A stretch of DNA of 64,000 bases from Candidatus Binataceae bacterium (GCA_035650475.1 DASRHP010000012.1:794059-858058), one strand, 5' to 3'; numbered from the stretch's first letter, positions 46,162-57,388 are shown. Notes: a model not told the origin generated them from the sequence alone. Made by a program: numbers and translations.

Positions 46162-48018
46162 TCACACGCTGAATTGCGGAGGTTCCCGCTTGCCCGGCGG
46201 AGCGGTGGCGGGCGGCGGCGCGGGCGCGCCCGGGCCTGCCGGCGCGCATCGCAGCAGCACCATCCCGCCCGAACCGTCGAGCTCGGTGGGGTGGCTCAGG
46301 AGCAGCGCGCGGAACTGCGCGCGCATCGACTCCGGCAGGCGCATGAAGTCCTCGCGCCAGGCAATCAGGAAGTCCGGACGCGCGCCGCGCCAGACCGAAA
46401 CCACCGGCATGTTGCGCTCGCTGTAAAACGCGACGTCGTAGTTGAGCGCGCCCATGTAGCCGACGCTGTGATGGCCAACGATGCGCATCGCCTCTTGCGT
46501 GAACGGCTTGAGCGTGAGCGCGTTGGCCAGCGCCGGTTCGACGTACAGGTTGGCAATCGACGCAAGGCAGGCAACTGCGCCGACCATCGCGATGCACAGC
46601 CGCTCGATGCTGTCCTCGTCGCGCGCGGCGTAGAGCCCGACGATGATCAGCGCCACGCCAAGGCCCATCGCTAGAAAGGGATGTGCGGCGGCAGCGAGCT
46701 CGAGCTGAGGTACAAAGTCGTAGTCGGTGATGCCGAACGGCTTGAGGATCGCGCCGAGGTCGTGCGGTGAAAAGGCCACCAACGCCAGGCCTGCGAGCGC
46801 GCAGCCGCCGGCGACGATGAACGACACGGCCGCGATCTGGCGCAGCCGGCGGACCCAAATCGCGGAAAATTCGGGCGCGCGGGCGACCTCTTCGAGGTAC
46901 ACGGCGAGCAGCGTGGCGAGCGCGGGATAGAGCGGGAGCAGGTAGATGCCGCGCTTGCTCGCGGGCAAATTGTAGAAAGCCAGGACCACCGCGAACCACA
47001 CCAGAAGGTAGGTCAGGCGCTGGTCGATCGGCCTTGGACTGCGCGTGGCCTGCACCAGCAGCACCAGCAACAGCGGGGTCCAGGGCATGAAGCCCGCTAG
47101 CAGCGCGCCCTCGATGTAATAGAAGGGATGGGCGTGGCCCTCGCGGACGCCGCCGGTATGGAGGAAGCGAAAGAGGTTCTCGGCCAGGATCTGCTTGTGC
47201 ACGAACGCCATCCCGCCCACCATCGTCGCCGCGACGTACCATCCGCCGGCGACGATGGCGACCAGCGCCGCGCCCCGCACCAGCCGCATCCGCCCGATCA
47301 CCTCCCATCGCCCCGTCGCCGCCATCCATACCAGCGCGACCAGCCCCGGCAGGACGACGCCCACGGGCCCCTTCGCCAGCACGGCCAGCGCCAGCGCGGC
47401 ATAGAGCAGCATCCGCCGCTCCGTGAGGCCCTCGGCGAGCATGATGAACTCGAAGAAGGCGACCTCCATGAAGAACGCGAGCGTCATATCGACGCGCGCG
47501 CCGTCGCCGGCCTGGAGATACTGCACGGTGGTGCCGAGGATTAACGCCGCGAGCATTGCGACACGGCTGTCAAAGAGCCGGCGGACGTAGAAGAAGCAGG
47601 CGAGCATCCCGGCGATCGCCAGCAACGCCGAGGGCATCCGCACCGTCCATTCGCTGATTCCGCCCGCGAGCAGCGAGAACAGCGCCCCCATCCAATGCAT
47701 CAGCGGCGGCTTAGAGGGGATTTCGACGCCCGCGCGCAGCGGCAGGATCACGCCGCCGCCGCGCACCATATTCGAGATGATTACGGCCTCGCGCGGCTCG
47801 CCCTTGGTGTATAGCGGGTAGCCGCCGAGATTGAGGAGGAAGAGGATCGCGCCGAGCGCCAGCAAGACGACCACGGCGAGCGGCGGCTCGGCGATCCCGA
47901 CCAGCCATGCGACGCCATGCGGAGCTCGCGCGGGCGGCTCAGCGGACGTCGCTACATCCTGGGAGGCGAGGTCGGAGCGGGCCGCGCCGGAGCGTGCGTC
48001 GTCCATCCCGCCCAGCAT
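46162..48018 (-). CDS. GT39/ArnT-like membrane glycosyltransferase
   Basis: 618 residues with about a dozen membrane segments. PLYTKGEPREAVIISNMV is the first extracytoplasmic loop with the conserved Glu (E-P-R) seen in PMT_2/ArnT enzymes, and KPPLMHWMGALFSLL, VLAKGPVGVVLPGLVAL and NLPASKRGIYLLPLYPAL are family blocks. These enzymes move a sugar from a lipid carrier to protein or lipid A at the outer side of the inner membrane. uppP, which recycles that carrier, lies 1.5 kb away. The tail is Pro/Ala rich. ATG at 48018 is used; 48006 and 48042 are alternatives. Confidence 0.85.
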   Translation of the reverse strand: MLGGMDDARSGAARSDLASQDVATSAEPPARAPHGVAWLVGIAEPPLAVVVLLALGAILFLLNLGGYPLYTKGEPREAVIISNMVRGGGVILPLRAGVEIPSKPPLMHWMGALFSLLAGGISEWTVRMPSALLAIAGMLACFFYVRRLFDSRVAMLAALILGTTVQYLQAGDGARVDMTLAFFMEVAFFEFIMLAEGLTERRMLLYAALALAVLAKGPVGVVLPGLVALVWMAATGRWEVIGRMRLVRGAALVAIVAGGWYVAATMVGGMAFVHKQILAENLFRFLHTGGVREGHAHPFYYIEGALLAGFMPWTPLLLVLLVQATRSPRPIDQRLTYLLVWFAVVLAFYNLPASKRGIYLLPLYPALATLLAVYLEEVARAPEFSAIWVRRLRQIAAVSFIVAGGCALAGLALVAFSPHDLGAILKPFGITDYDFVPQLELAAAAHPFLAMGLGVALIIVGLYAARDEDSIERLCIAMVGAVACLASIANLYVEPALANALTLKPFTQEAMRIVGHHSVGYMGALNYDVAFYSERNMPVVSVWRGARPDFLIAWREDFMRLPESMRAQFRALLLSHPTELDGSGGMVLLRCAPAGPGAPAPPPATAPPGKREPPQFSV

Positions 48019-48085
48019 AGCGGTAAGCGGGCGGGAAAGCATCGCGCGACCCCGCTGGCCGAGGCCGCGCGACGGGTTCGGCGTC

Positions 48086-48289
48086 TCAGTACTGCTTTTC
48101 GATCTTGATCCGCCCCTTGTCGTCGTAGGCGTATAGCGCCGAGCCCTCCTCGTCGCGGGTGCGCTTGTGCGAACCGTCGCAGAAGGGCTTGTTCTTGGAG
48201 AGCCCGCAGCCGCAGATCCATACCGGCAGCTCGGTGCCCTCGGGGATCTCGTAGGGAGCGTTGCGTTCGTGTTCGACCAGTCTGGCCAT
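48086..48289 (-). CDS. CDGSH iron-sulfur domain protein
   Basis: 67 residues. ICGCGLSKNKPFCDGSH is the exact CDGSH motif (Cys, Cys, Cys, His) that binds a [2Fe-2S] cluster. The cluster is labile in homologues and used in electron or Fe-S transfer. AAGGAAA lies 8 bases before the ATG. It is 67 bases upstream of the glycosyltransferase gene on the same strand. Confidence 0.93.
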   Translation of the reverse strand: MARLVEHERNAPYEIPEGTELPVWICGCGLSKNKPFCDGSHKRTRDEEGSALYAYDDKGRIKIEKQY

Positions 48290-48493
48290 GGCGGTTTCCT
48301 TGGTTTGCTGGCGCGTGATACTCGAGCGCGCCGGGGTTCGCAGCCACTTAAGACCACCCCAAATTGATAGTCAAACGCGCCGGCGCGCCGCGCGCCGAAT
48401 GCCGTGCCGTGGAAAGCGAAAAGGGCGCGCTCCGGCGAGCGCGCGCAGCGACGCCTGTCTTTGGGATACGCGCCCCACTGAGAATGGGGCCGC

Positions 48494-49510
48494 TCAGGCG
48501 ATCGGATGGTGCAGCGCTTCGGCCTTCTCCGCGGCGGCAAGGCGGCGCACGCCGTCGGCGCCCAGCACGAGCATCAGGATGCCCACGATCGAGACGAAGA
48601 TGCCGGCGAGCTCGCGCTCGGTCGCTCGCTCGCCCAGAAAGACGATCGCGAACAGGGTCGAGAGCAGCGGCACGCCAGGGATGACCAGGGCGGTAGTCCA
48701 AGTCAGCGACAAGCGGCTTATCGCGGCGTACCAGGTCAGCGAGCCGAGGAAGTAAACGATCGCGCCGGTTGCGACGATCGTCGCCAGCACCGTCGGCTCG
48801 CGCAGCTCGGCGACCGCAGCAGGATGGAGCGCAGCCAGTATCAACAAGAGCACGCCCGCCGCGTAACCGTAGCGAGCGCCGGTGATACACAGGGGCGACA
48901 GCGGCGGCATCACCGCCAGTGACAGGACATGCGCGGTCTGCCAGAACAGCGGCGTCGCCACCACCAGCATCGCGGCCCACGCGGGCGAGTAGGCACCGCC
49001 GGCGCCGAGCACCGAACCGATCCCGCACAGCACGATAACAGTGGCGGCGATCTGGCGGACGGAAGGGCGCTCGCCGGCGAACAGGGTCGCGAGCAGCAGC
49101 GAATAGACCGGCTCGCTCTGTAGCAGCAGCGTGCCAGGAATCGCGTCAATTCGGCCGAGCCCGAAGACCAGCGTCAGCGTCGTAACGACCGTCCCCGAGG
49201 TCGACAGCCCCAGCAGGCGCATCCGGTAGCGCCGATCGACCAACGCGCCGAGCTCGCCGCGCAGATAGAGCATCGGCAGGACGCACATCGCGGCGACCGT
49301 CGTGCATCCGGCTGCGTACAACAAGGGATCGAGCCGCACCGCCCCGTAGCGCATCAGGACCGGCTGCACGGCAGCGATGACGGTTGTCAGCGCCGCCATC
49401 GTCAGTCCCACGGTGCGCGCGCGCGGGGGTGGCGGCGCCGCGGGTCGAGCGGGTGTCGAAGGTTGCGCTTGCGAGCGCCGGTCGTCGGCTATCGCGCGGG
49501 GCTCTTCCAC
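48494..49510 (-). CDS. EamA/DMT family transporter
   Basis: 338 residues, ten predicted helices in two EamA repeats (first near TMAALTTVIAAVQPVLMRYGAV, second near WAAMLVVATPLFWQTAHVLSLAV). The blocks LLLQSEPVYSLLLATLFAGERP and LSTLFAIVFLGERATERELAGI are the usual ends of each repeat. Substrate unknown. The GTG at 49510 adds a Pro-rich cytoplasmic lead; an ATG at 49399 is an alternative start just at the first helix. Confidence 0.82.
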   Translation of the reverse strand: MEEPRAIADDRRSQAQPSTPARPAAPPPPRARTVGLTMAALTTVIAAVQPVLMRYGAVRLDPLLYAAGCTTVAAMCVLPMLYLRGELGALVDRRYRMRLLGLSTSGTVVTTLTLVFGLGRIDAIPGTLLLQSEPVYSLLLATLFAGERPSVRQIAATVIVLCGIGSVLGAGGAYSPAWAAMLVVATPLFWQTAHVLSLAVMPPLSPLCITGARYGYAAGVLLLILAALHPAAVAELREPTVLATIVATGAIVYFLGSLTWYAAISRLSLTWTTALVIPGVPLLSTLFAIVFLGERATERELAGIFVSIVGILMLVLGADGVRRLAAAEKAEALHHPIA

Positions 49511-49566
49511 GGCTCAGGCGGTCCTGCGATTCGGGTCACGCCGCGACTTGCGTACGCGGTGAAACG

Positions 49567-50352
49567 TCAGCGGCGGCCTACGAAGACTGCGACAACGAGC
49601 GCGGCCAGGATCAGCCGATAGATCGCGAAGGGAACGTAGTTGCGCGTGCGCACGTAACGCACGAGGAAATCGATCGCGAAGAGGCCGAAGATCGCGGCCG
49701 AGATGAAGCCCAGGCCGAGCGACCAGTTCAGCCCCTCGCGGACCAGCTTGCGCGCCTCGACCAGCCCTGCGCCGGCGATAATCGGCGTCGCCATCAGGAA
49801 AGAGAAGTTGGCCGAGTCCTGCCGCTCGATCCGGATCAGCCGCGCCATCGTGATCGTCGCTCCCGAGCGCGACACGCCGGGCACAATAGCGAGCGCCTGG
49901 CTGAGCCCGATCGCGACCGCGTCCCAGAAACTCATTTCGCCCATCGTTCGCTTCTGGGGCATAACTTTGTCGAACAGCCAAAGGAGCACCGCAAGCACGG
50001 ACATCGCGACCGCGATCAGCACGGGAGAGCGGAAAATCGTCTCGGCCTGCTTTTCGAAAGCAAGGCCGATGATCGCCCCCGGGACCGAGGCGACGATGAG
50101 GAGCATCAGGAGGCGCCGCTCGGCAAGGTTGCCGCCAATCATCGACTCGGCCATCGCGAACCACTCCCGCCGGTAGTAGATTAACAGCGCGACCAGCGTC
50201 CCGAGATGGAGCGCCACGTCGAAGGCCAGTCCCGGATCGTCCCATCGCATCAGCCAAGGCAACAGAACGAGATGGGCGGAGCTGGAGATGGGGAGGAACT
50301 CGGCCAGCCCTTGGATCGCGCCCAGGATTATTGCATGAGCATTAGAAATCAT
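49567..50352 (-). CDS. uppP: Undecaprenyl-diphosphatase
   Basis: 261 residues, polytopic. AIQGLAEFLPISSSAHLVL and the second active-site segment AIVPGVSRSGATITMARL are the two inverted-repeat motifs of UppP/BacA. It recycles undecaprenyl pyrophosphate for peptidoglycan and other envelope polymers. There is no good ribosome site before ATG at 50352 (only TGAAAAATA). It lies 56 bases upstream of the EamA gene. Confidence 0.94.
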   Translation of the reverse strand: MISNAHAIILGAIQGLAEFLPISSSAHLVLLPWLMRWDDPGLAFDVALHLGTLVALLIYYRREWFAMAESMIGGNLAERRLLMLLIVASVPGAIIGLAFEKQAETIFRSPVLIAVAMSVLAVLLWLFDKVMPQKRTMGEMSFWDAVAIGLSQALAIVPGVSRSGATITMARLIRIERQDSANFSFLMATPIIAGAGLVEARKLVREGLNWSLGLGFISAAIFGLFAIDFLVRYVRTRNYVPFAIYRLILAALVVAVFVGRR

Positions 50353-50512
50353 TATTTTTCACGTGTTTAGACCATCAAGCAGCGGCTGGCCTTGGCTCCA
50401 AAGGGCCCCCCGCGGGTGGCGCTGATGCGGTGGGGCAAGCTTGGCAAAAGCTCAAAAGCCGCATACGATATGCACCGTGGGGCTGGGTAGCAAATCAGGA
50501 GTGCCATCTTCG

Positions 50513-50830
50513 ATGGTTCGCGGCGCCAAGAACAAGGTGGTCCCTCTACGCGAGTCGAGCATCGTTGTCGATGGAGCTATCCATCAGAGCGACGGCATGG
50601 AATCTCCGCACATCGAGCCGCGCCGCTTCCCGATCGTCTCGAGCCTGCCGCGGCTGCCGCTGATGATTCCCGACGAGATCCTCGATTACTACGGATGGGT
50701 TTTCTGCCAAGGCGGCTTCGTCAATCTGCAGATGACCTTCGAGCAATTCCTGACCGTAGTGGCCGCCGTGAGCCCGACCGGGCTTTGCCCCGAGTACGAC
50801 GAGAGCGATTCGGTCGTAGCCAGCGATTGA
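50513..50830 (+). CDS. Small protein of unknown function
   Basis: 105 residues. The ATG at 50513 has AGGAG at 50497-50501; upstream starts at 50441 (TTG) or 50477 (GTG) are open too. The C-terminal half, FPIVSSLPRLPLMIPDEILDYY then FVNLQMTFEQFLTVVAAV, has ordinary globular composition, but I do not recognise it. It is divergent from uppP. Confidence 0.45.
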   Translation: MVRGAKNKVVPLRESSIVVDGAIHQSDGMESPHIEPRRFPIVSSLPRLPLMIPDEILDYYGWVFCQGGFVNLQMTFEQFLTVVAAVSPTGLCPEYDESDSVVASD

Positions 50831-50897
50831 GCCATCCCCGCCGCTCATCCTTTCGCCCCTCACCCCTTCGCGCCGCCGCGTCCGCACCGCATTGGAA

Positions 50898-51587
50898 TCA
50901 GGGCGAGCCGCTCGCTGACGTATTCTTTAGCAAGCTATTACTTACCCAAACGCTCTGAAACGGTGTTACGTCAGTCGGCGAGTTGAGCCCGTTGTCCTTG
51001 GCGATCTGCCGCCAGTTATCCTCGTTGCCGGTGACGCGCTTGGCCAAGGCCTTGAGGTCCTCGTTAGGCAGCAGGGTGAAATTGACCCCGCCCGACGACG
51101 GTGTTCCCGAGGGCGGTGGGTACTTGCGTGCCAGCTCATCGATCTCGCCGAAGAGCGCGAAGCGTTTGCTCGCCTTGTAGTCGGCCAGCTCGCTGTCTGG
51201 AATCCCCTCGGTACGGACGTTGACCACGACTTTGCTTTTATGGCTGCCCTCGGGGACCACCTGGACCTCGTAGCGGTAGCGCGGCTGGACGCCGAGCATC
51301 CCTTCCATGAAGCCGACCTTGGTGTCGGCGTTGCGCCACAGGGTGGCAAGCGAATTATTGGGCTCGACCTCGAACAGGATACCGTCACCGCGCAGCGCGT
51401 CCTGGGTCAGCAGGAAGGTGTCGTGGGCGGGGAAGTTGACCTCGTGCTCCTCGCCGAGCGCGGCGTCGGCCGCGCTCCAGTGCTCGCTGTACCCCCACCA
51501 TCCGACGGCGCATCCGGCGAGCAGCGACACCAGACACACCATCACCCACAGCGCCCACTTGGCAGCAGCCGAACGATTCACCACCAT
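50898..51587 (-). CDS. LysM-like lipoprotein
   Basis: 229 residues. A signal (KWALWVMVCLVSLLAGC) ends in the lipobox LLAGC. The C-terminal part (LPNEDLKALAKRVTGNEDNW, then KDNGLNSPTDVTPFQSVWV) reads as a degenerate LysM module, which binds glycan. The middle, with LRGDGILFEVEPNNSLATLW and YRYEVQVVPEGSHKSKVVV, is not recognised. ATG at 51587 marks the signal start. It is divergent from the FAD oxidoreductase gene. Confidence 0.72.
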   Translation of the reverse strand: MVVNRSAAAKWALWVMVCLVSLLAGCAVGWWGYSEHWSAADAALGEEHEVNFPAHDTFLLTQDALRGDGILFEVEPNNSLATLWRNADTKVGFMEGMLGVQPRYRYEVQVVPEGSHKSKVVVNVRTEGIPDSELADYKASKRFALFGEIDELARKYPPPSGTPSSGGVNFTLLPNEDLKALAKRVTGNEDNWRQIAKDNGLNSPTDVTPFQSVWVSNSLLKNTSASGSP

Positions 51588-51774
51588 CACGCTAACCGGC
51601 ACGAGGCCACGTCCAGACAACCATGCGCTGGGCGTGCGCGCAAGCGACGGGGCGTGCGCCATTCGTGCGCGACGCATCGGTGTGTTAGAAATTCGATGGC
51701 GACGCTCGAAGGCGCGGCGGTGCCCCCCAAAACTCTTCAATCGCCCCGCGGTTCAAAGCTAAGATTCACGCCCC

Positions 51775-53139
51775 ATGGCTGAAGTCACTACACAGGCAGA
51801 GCGGCGCCACGTCGTGGCGGTCGTCGGCGCGGCGACTGCGGGGGCCGAGATCGCGCGCATCATGGCCGAGCGTGGAGTGCTGGTCGTCGTCATCGAGCAA
51901 AACCCGCGGCCCTACGGCAAGATCGAGGACGGGCTGCCGCGATGGCACGTGCAGCAGCGCAAGGACGAGTACGAGGAGATCAACCGCCGCCTCGACCATC
52001 CCAACGTCGAGTTCGTGCCCCTGACCCGGCTCGGCCGCGACCTCTCGTTCGAGGAGCTGCGCGACGGGTGGGGCCTGAGCGCGGTCGTGCTCGCGCACGG
52101 CGCGTGGCGCGATCGTCCCTTCCCGGTCGAGGGCGCCGACCACTTCATCGATCGCGGCCTAGTTTATCAAAACCGCCTCATCTACTGGTTCAACCACTAC
52201 CCCGAGCGCGGCTACAACGGCCCGCGCTACGAGATCACGCCCGGCGCGATCGTGGTCGGCGGCGGGCTCGCTTCGATCGACGTCGTCAAGGTGCTGCAAA
52301 TCGAGACCACGCTCGCGGCGCTGCGCGCGCGCGGCATCGAGGAGGACATGCTGCGTCTGGAGCGCGAGGGGCTGGAGCCGGTGCTCAAATCGCACGGGCT
52401 CAGCTACGCGGACCTCGGTGCGGCACCGTGCAAACTGTTTTATCGCCGGCGAGTCCTCGACATGCCGCTGTCGGACATCCCGCCCGACGCGCCGCCCAAG
52501 CGGGCCGAGGCGCTGCGCGGCGCGCGCGCAAAAATCCTCGAGAAGGCGCAGCGCAAGTACCTCTTCGAGTTCCAACCGCTGAGCGTGCCGACCGGGATTA
52601 TCGTCGAGGGTGATCGGATGGTCGGCGTGCAGATGAGCCGCACCGAGGTCGCCGACGGCCAGGTGCGTACGCTGCCCGACACCCAGTCGCCCGAGCGCGC
52701 GGTAATGACCGTGAGCTCGATCGGCAGCATCCCCGAGCCTATCCCGGGGATCCCGAGCAAGGGCGAAGTGTACGCCTACCTCGACGCCAAAATCGGATTG
52801 ATAAGCGACGGCGCGACCGCCGTATATGCCGCCGGCAATGTGCTAACCGGCAAGGGCAATATCAAGGACTCATTGGAGAGCGGCACGTTCGTCGCCACCT
52901 ACGTTGCCGAGAGCTACCTTGGACTCAACGGCGAACGGCCGGCGCTCGCTGAGGGCGCGCGGGTCGAGGCGCACGCGCAGGGCAAGCGCATCGCGGGCGC
53001 GGTCGGCCGGCGGCCGCCGCTTGCCCCGGAGCAGATCGCGGAAGTAATGCGCCGGGTGCGCGAGCGCCAGCGAGCGGTCGGCTACAAAGGCAACTATCGC
53101 GCGTGGATCGCGCACGTCACGCCGCCGGATCTCCAGTAG
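51775..53139 (+). CDS. FAD-dependent pyridine nucleotide oxidoreductase
   Basis: 454 residues. VAVVGAATAGAEIARIM is a variant FAD dinucleotide fold (GxxxxG), IVVGGGLASIDVVKVL is the NAD(P) fold, and YAAGNVLTGKGNIKDSLESG is the second FAD contact. The fold resembles ferredoxin-NADP reductases of the FprA / glutamate synthase small subunit type. EDGLPRWHVQQRKDEYEEINRRL is the segment just after the FAD site. The partner is unknown. glyA follows after 68 bases. Confidence 0.8.
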   Translation: MAEVTTQAERRHVVAVVGAATAGAEIARIMAERGVLVVVIEQNPRPYGKIEDGLPRWHVQQRKDEYEEINRRLDHPNVEFVPLTRLGRDLSFEELRDGWGLSAVVLAHGAWRDRPFPVEGADHFIDRGLVYQNRLIYWFNHYPERGYNGPRYEITPGAIVVGGGLASIDVVKVLQIETTLAALRARGIEEDMLRLEREGLEPVLKSHGLSYADLGAAPCKLFYRRRVLDMPLSDIPPDAPPKRAEALRGARAKILEKAQRKYLFEFQPLSVPTGIIVEGDRMVGVQMSRTEVADGQVRTLPDTQSPERAVMTVSSIGSIPEPIPGIPSKGEVYAYLDAKIGLISDGATAVYAAGNVLTGKGNIKDSLESGTFVATYVAESYLGLNGERPALAEGARVEAHAQGKRIAGAVGRRPPLAPEQIAEVMRRVRERQRAVGYKGNYRAWIAHVTPPDLQ

Positions 53140-53207
53140 CGGATACGAACCCCGCGCGCGCCGCCGCGGGCGCGCGCTTCGGTCCCCATGGGTAAACGGG
53201 TGAAACA

Positions 53208-54458
<1,251 letters not shown>

Positions 54459-54478
54459 CGGCGCGTAACTGGAGAGCC

Positions 54479-55558
54479 GTGGCCCAGATCAAAATCGAGC
54501 GCATGTTGAACCTTGGCGCGCCGTACACGCCCGAGATGGGCGCCGGGGGCACGCCTGAACCGACCTGGAGCACGCTGCGCGAGCAGGTGCGCGAAGCCGA
54601 TGCGCTCGGCTACGATGCCGTCGTCGCGGTCGAAACCCAGCACGACCCGTTCCTCGCGCTCGCGGTTGCGGCGCAGGAGCCGTCGAAGGTCGAGCTCGGC
54701 ACCGCAATCGCGCTCGCCTTCACCAAGAGCCCGGTGGCAACCGCCTATATTGCGTGGGACCTCCAGCGGATGAGCGGGGGACGGCTGGTCCTCGGGCTGG
54801 GCTCGCAGGTCAAAGGGCATATCACGCGGCGCTTCGGGATGCCGTTTAGCAAGCCGGCGCAGCGGATGAAGGACTACGTCGGCGCGATGCGCGCGTGCTG
54901 GAACACCTGGCAGACCGGTGCGCCGTTCGAGTTCCGCAGCGAGCATTACAATCTGTCGCTGATGACCCCCAACTTCTCGCCGCCCCCGCTCAAGCATCCG
55001 CATATCCCGGTCCTGATCGCGGCGGTGCAGGAGCGGATGCTGCAAGTGGCGGGCGAGGTGTGCGACGGCGTACGCCTGCATGGAATCGTCACGCGGCGCT
55101 ATATCGACGAGATCGCCTTTCCCAACCTGCGCAAGGGATTTGCGAAATCGGGACGGCCCGCGGGCGAATGGGACAATTTCCAGATCTCGGGCGGCGGGTT
55201 TCTCTGCACCGCGCCCGACCAGGATTCGCTCGCGCGCGCGGTGCGGAAGATGAAAGAGACAATCGCGTTCTACGGCTCGACGCGTTCGTACCGCTCAAGC
55301 TTCGAGCTCGACGGATGGGCCGACACCGCCGAGCAGCTCCATCGCTTGTCCGTCCAACAGCGCTGGCGCGAGATGCCCGCGCTGGTGAGCGAGGAAATGG
55401 TGCACGCGTTCGCCGCCGTCGGCACCTATCGCGATATCGCCTCTGTGATGAAGAAGCGCTTTGCGGGAATCAACCGGCTCAGCTTCGAGATCCCCATCCG
55501 CAACGAGCACGATCGCGGCCTGGTGCGCGAGGTGATCCAGGAACTGCGCCGCCCGTAG
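54479..55558 (+). CDS. LLM class F420/FMN-dependent oxidoreductase
   Basis: 359 residues. EADALGYDAVVAVETQHDPFLAL, SKVELGTAIALAFTKSPVATAYIAWDL and SGGRLVLGLGSQVKGHITRRFGM are typical of the F420-dependent LLM subgroup often annotated TIGR03617. It is only distantly related to the tandem pair at 18-21 kb. GTG at 54479 is chosen as start since GGAG lies close upstream; a GTG at 54455 overlapping glyA is an alternative. Substrate unknown. Confidence 0.87.
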   Translation: MAQIKIERMLNLGAPYTPEMGAGGTPEPTWSTLREQVREADALGYDAVVAVETQHDPFLALAVAAQEPSKVELGTAIALAFTKSPVATAYIAWDLQRMSGGRLVLGLGSQVKGHITRRFGMPFSKPAQRMKDYVGAMRACWNTWQTGAPFEFRSEHYNLSLMTPNFSPPPLKHPHIPVLIAAVQERMLQVAGEVCDGVRLHGIVTRRYIDEIAFPNLRKGFAKSGRPAGEWDNFQISGGGFLCTAPDQDSLARAVRKMKETIAFYGSTRSYRSSFELDGWADTAEQLHRLSVQQRWREMPALVSEEMVHAFAAVGTYRDIASVMKKRFAGINRLSFEIPIRNEHDRGLVREVIQELRRP

Positions 55559-55630
55559 CACGCAAAATCAGGGAAGGCAGCCTTTCCGGTGGGCGGGCAG
55601 GCGGCCCGCCCAGCCGAACACGTCGAGCAG

Positions 55631-56161
55631 CTAGGCGCGGACGGGCTTGATCTCGAGGCCGTCTGCCAGGCCGAGGTCGCGCACCGAGATCTCGAAGCGC
55701 GGCTGCATCCGGGCGTCGTCCTCGTTGAACTCGCGGGTGTAGGTGCAGTACTCGAGCTGCATCCCGTTAGGGTCCTTGAAGTAAATCGATTTGGCCCATT
55801 CGTGATCGACCACATCGGTCACCTGCACGCCCTTGGCCGCGAGTTCCGCGCGCTTCTCGCGCAGCGCCGCCTCGGTGCCGACCTCGAAGGCGAAATGATA
55901 GAAGGCGCTCGGCACGCCGAGGCCGCGATTTATTCCCGCGTCGTACTCGGCCGGAATCCCCGGCACCCCGCGCGCCTCCATGAAGGCGATTAGCTGGTCG
56001 CGGCCGGTGTCGAAGAAGATGTGACGAATGTGGCCGCCTTCCTTAATGTTGATGATGTCGCAACGCACGGCCTTGAAGCCCAGCACGCCTTCGTAAAACT
56101 CCCGCGTGCGGTCGAGGTCGAGCGTGGAGACTCCGATGTGCGAAAAGCCTTTGTGTCTCAT
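55631..56161 (-). CDS. VOC family (glyoxalase/dioxygenase-like) protein
   Basis: 176 residues. FSHIGVSTLDLDRTREFYEGVLGFK, IRHIFFDTGRDQLIAFME, FYHFAFEVGTEAAL and IYFKDPNGMQLEYC (metal Glu) are the two beta-alpha-beta-beta-beta units with His, His, and Glu ligands. Enzymes of this fold include glyoxalases and extradiol dioxygenases. GGAGCG precedes the ATG at 56161. It is convergent with the LLM gene and divergent from Mrp. Confidence 0.85.
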   Translation of the reverse strand: MRHKGFSHIGVSTLDLDRTREFYEGVLGFKAVRCDIINIKEGGHIRHIFFDTGRDQLIAFMEARGVPGIPAEYDAGINRGLGVPSAFYHFAFEVGTEAALREKRAELAAKGVQVTDVVDHEWAKSIYFKDPNGMQLEYCTYTREFNEDDARMQPRFEISVRDLGLADGLEIKPVRA

Positions 56162-56332
56162 GGTCCGCTCCCTTTGGCTGCCGGCGCGTGTGGCGCGGGC
56201 GGCAGACTTATATCGCTTATCAGCGATGGCGAATGCTACCCCAAGCGCGCAGCGGAGGCGAGAGGAACGAGGACGTGCGCCGGCCGCAAATGGAGGCTTC
56301 GCGCGGCGGCTTCGCTCTGGAATAATCGTCGC

Positions 56333-57388
56333 GTGGCTAGAGAAATAAGCATCGAGGCGATGCTCGACGCGCTGCGCGGGGTCAACTATCCGGGCTACGC
56401 GACCGACGTCGTCTCGCTGGGAATCATCGAGGGTATCCAGCCGCTGGAGAGCGGCGGCGGCTTCGCCGTGATCGTGCGCCAGCCCAGCGAGCGCGAGGAG
56501 GTGATGCGCGAGCTGGCGAGTGCGATCCATCAGGCGCTGACGCACCAGCTGGGCGTGGGCCGGATCGAGCTGCGCGTGCGCCGGCTCGAAGCCGAGCTGG
56601 GCGAGAAGACCGGGCGGGTGCGCTTAGACGGCACGCGCTACGTGGTCGCCGTGCTCAGCGGCAAGGGCGGCGTCGGCAAATCGACGGTGGCGGCCAACCT
56701 CGCGCTGGCGCTGCGGCGGCTGGGGATGACGGTCGGCCTGCTCGACGCCGACATCTACGGGCCGTCGGTGCCGATGATGTTCGGGGTCGGCGACGAGCGT
56801 CCGCGCGCGGCGGGCGGGCAGCATTTCTATCCCGTCGAGCGCTACGGGGTGAAACTCATCTCGATCGGGTTTTTCCTGACCGAAAAGTCGCCGGTCATCT
56901 GGCGCGGGCCGATGGTGATGGGCGCGATTCGCCAGTTTCTCAAGGACACGCTGTGGGGTACCCAGGATTTTCTGATCGTCGATCTGCCGCCGGGCACCGG
57001 CGACGCCCAGCTCACGCTCGCGCAGCTCGTCGCGCTCGACGGCGCGGTGCTGGTCACCACGCCGCAGGACGTGGCGCTGGCCGACGCCACACGGGCGGCC
57101 CGGATGATGCGTCAGCTACATTGTCCGATCCTCGGCGTGGTCGAAAACATGAGCTACTTCGTCTGCCCCGATTGCGGAGAGCGCGACCCGCTGTTCGGCG
57201 AGGGCGGGGGAGCGAAGCTGGCCGCCGCCGAGGGCACCGAGGTGCTTGCCCAAATTCCGATCCAGCCCGAAGTGCGCGCGGCGGGCGATGCGGGGATGCC
57301 GATCGTCATGAGCCACCCAGAGCATCCGGCAAGCCTCGCCGTCATGGAGCTGGCGCGCCGCGTGCTCGCGGCAATGCCCAAGGACTAG
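56333..57388 (+). CDS. Mrp/ApbC-type Fe-S carrier ATPase
   Basis: 351 residues. An N-terminal MIP18-like domain (ALRGVNYPGYATDVVSLGII) is followed by the P-loop LSGKGGVGKSTVAANLA, LLDADIYGPSVPMMFG, LIVDLPPGTGDAQL and the cluster Cys pair YFVCPDCG. It carries [4Fe-4S] clusters to apoproteins. GTG at 56333 is the start. The ferredoxin gene follows after about 110 bases. Confidence 0.92.
   Translation: MAREISIEAMLDALRGVNYPGYATDVVSLGIIEGIQPLESGGGFAVIVRQPSEREEVMRELASAIHQALTHQLGVGRIELRVRRLEAELGEKTGRVRLDGTRYVVAVLSGKGGVGKSTVAANLALALRRLGMTVGLLDADIYGPSVPMMFGVGDERPRAAGGQHFYPVERYGVKLISIGFFLTEKSPVIWRGPMVMGAIRQFLKDTLWGTQDFLIVDLPPGTGDAQLTLAQLVALDGAVLVTTPQDVALADATRAARMMRQLHCPILGVVENMSYFVCPDCGERDPLFGEGGGAKLAAAEGTEVLAQIPIQPEVRAAGDAGMPIVMSHPEHPASLAVMELARRVLAAMPKD

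Noticed and set aside
53154..53177. GCGCGCGCC inverted repeat before glyA
   Set aside because: A 9-bp stem of only G and C is expected by chance in such DNA, and there is no T-run; not called as a terminator or riboswitch.
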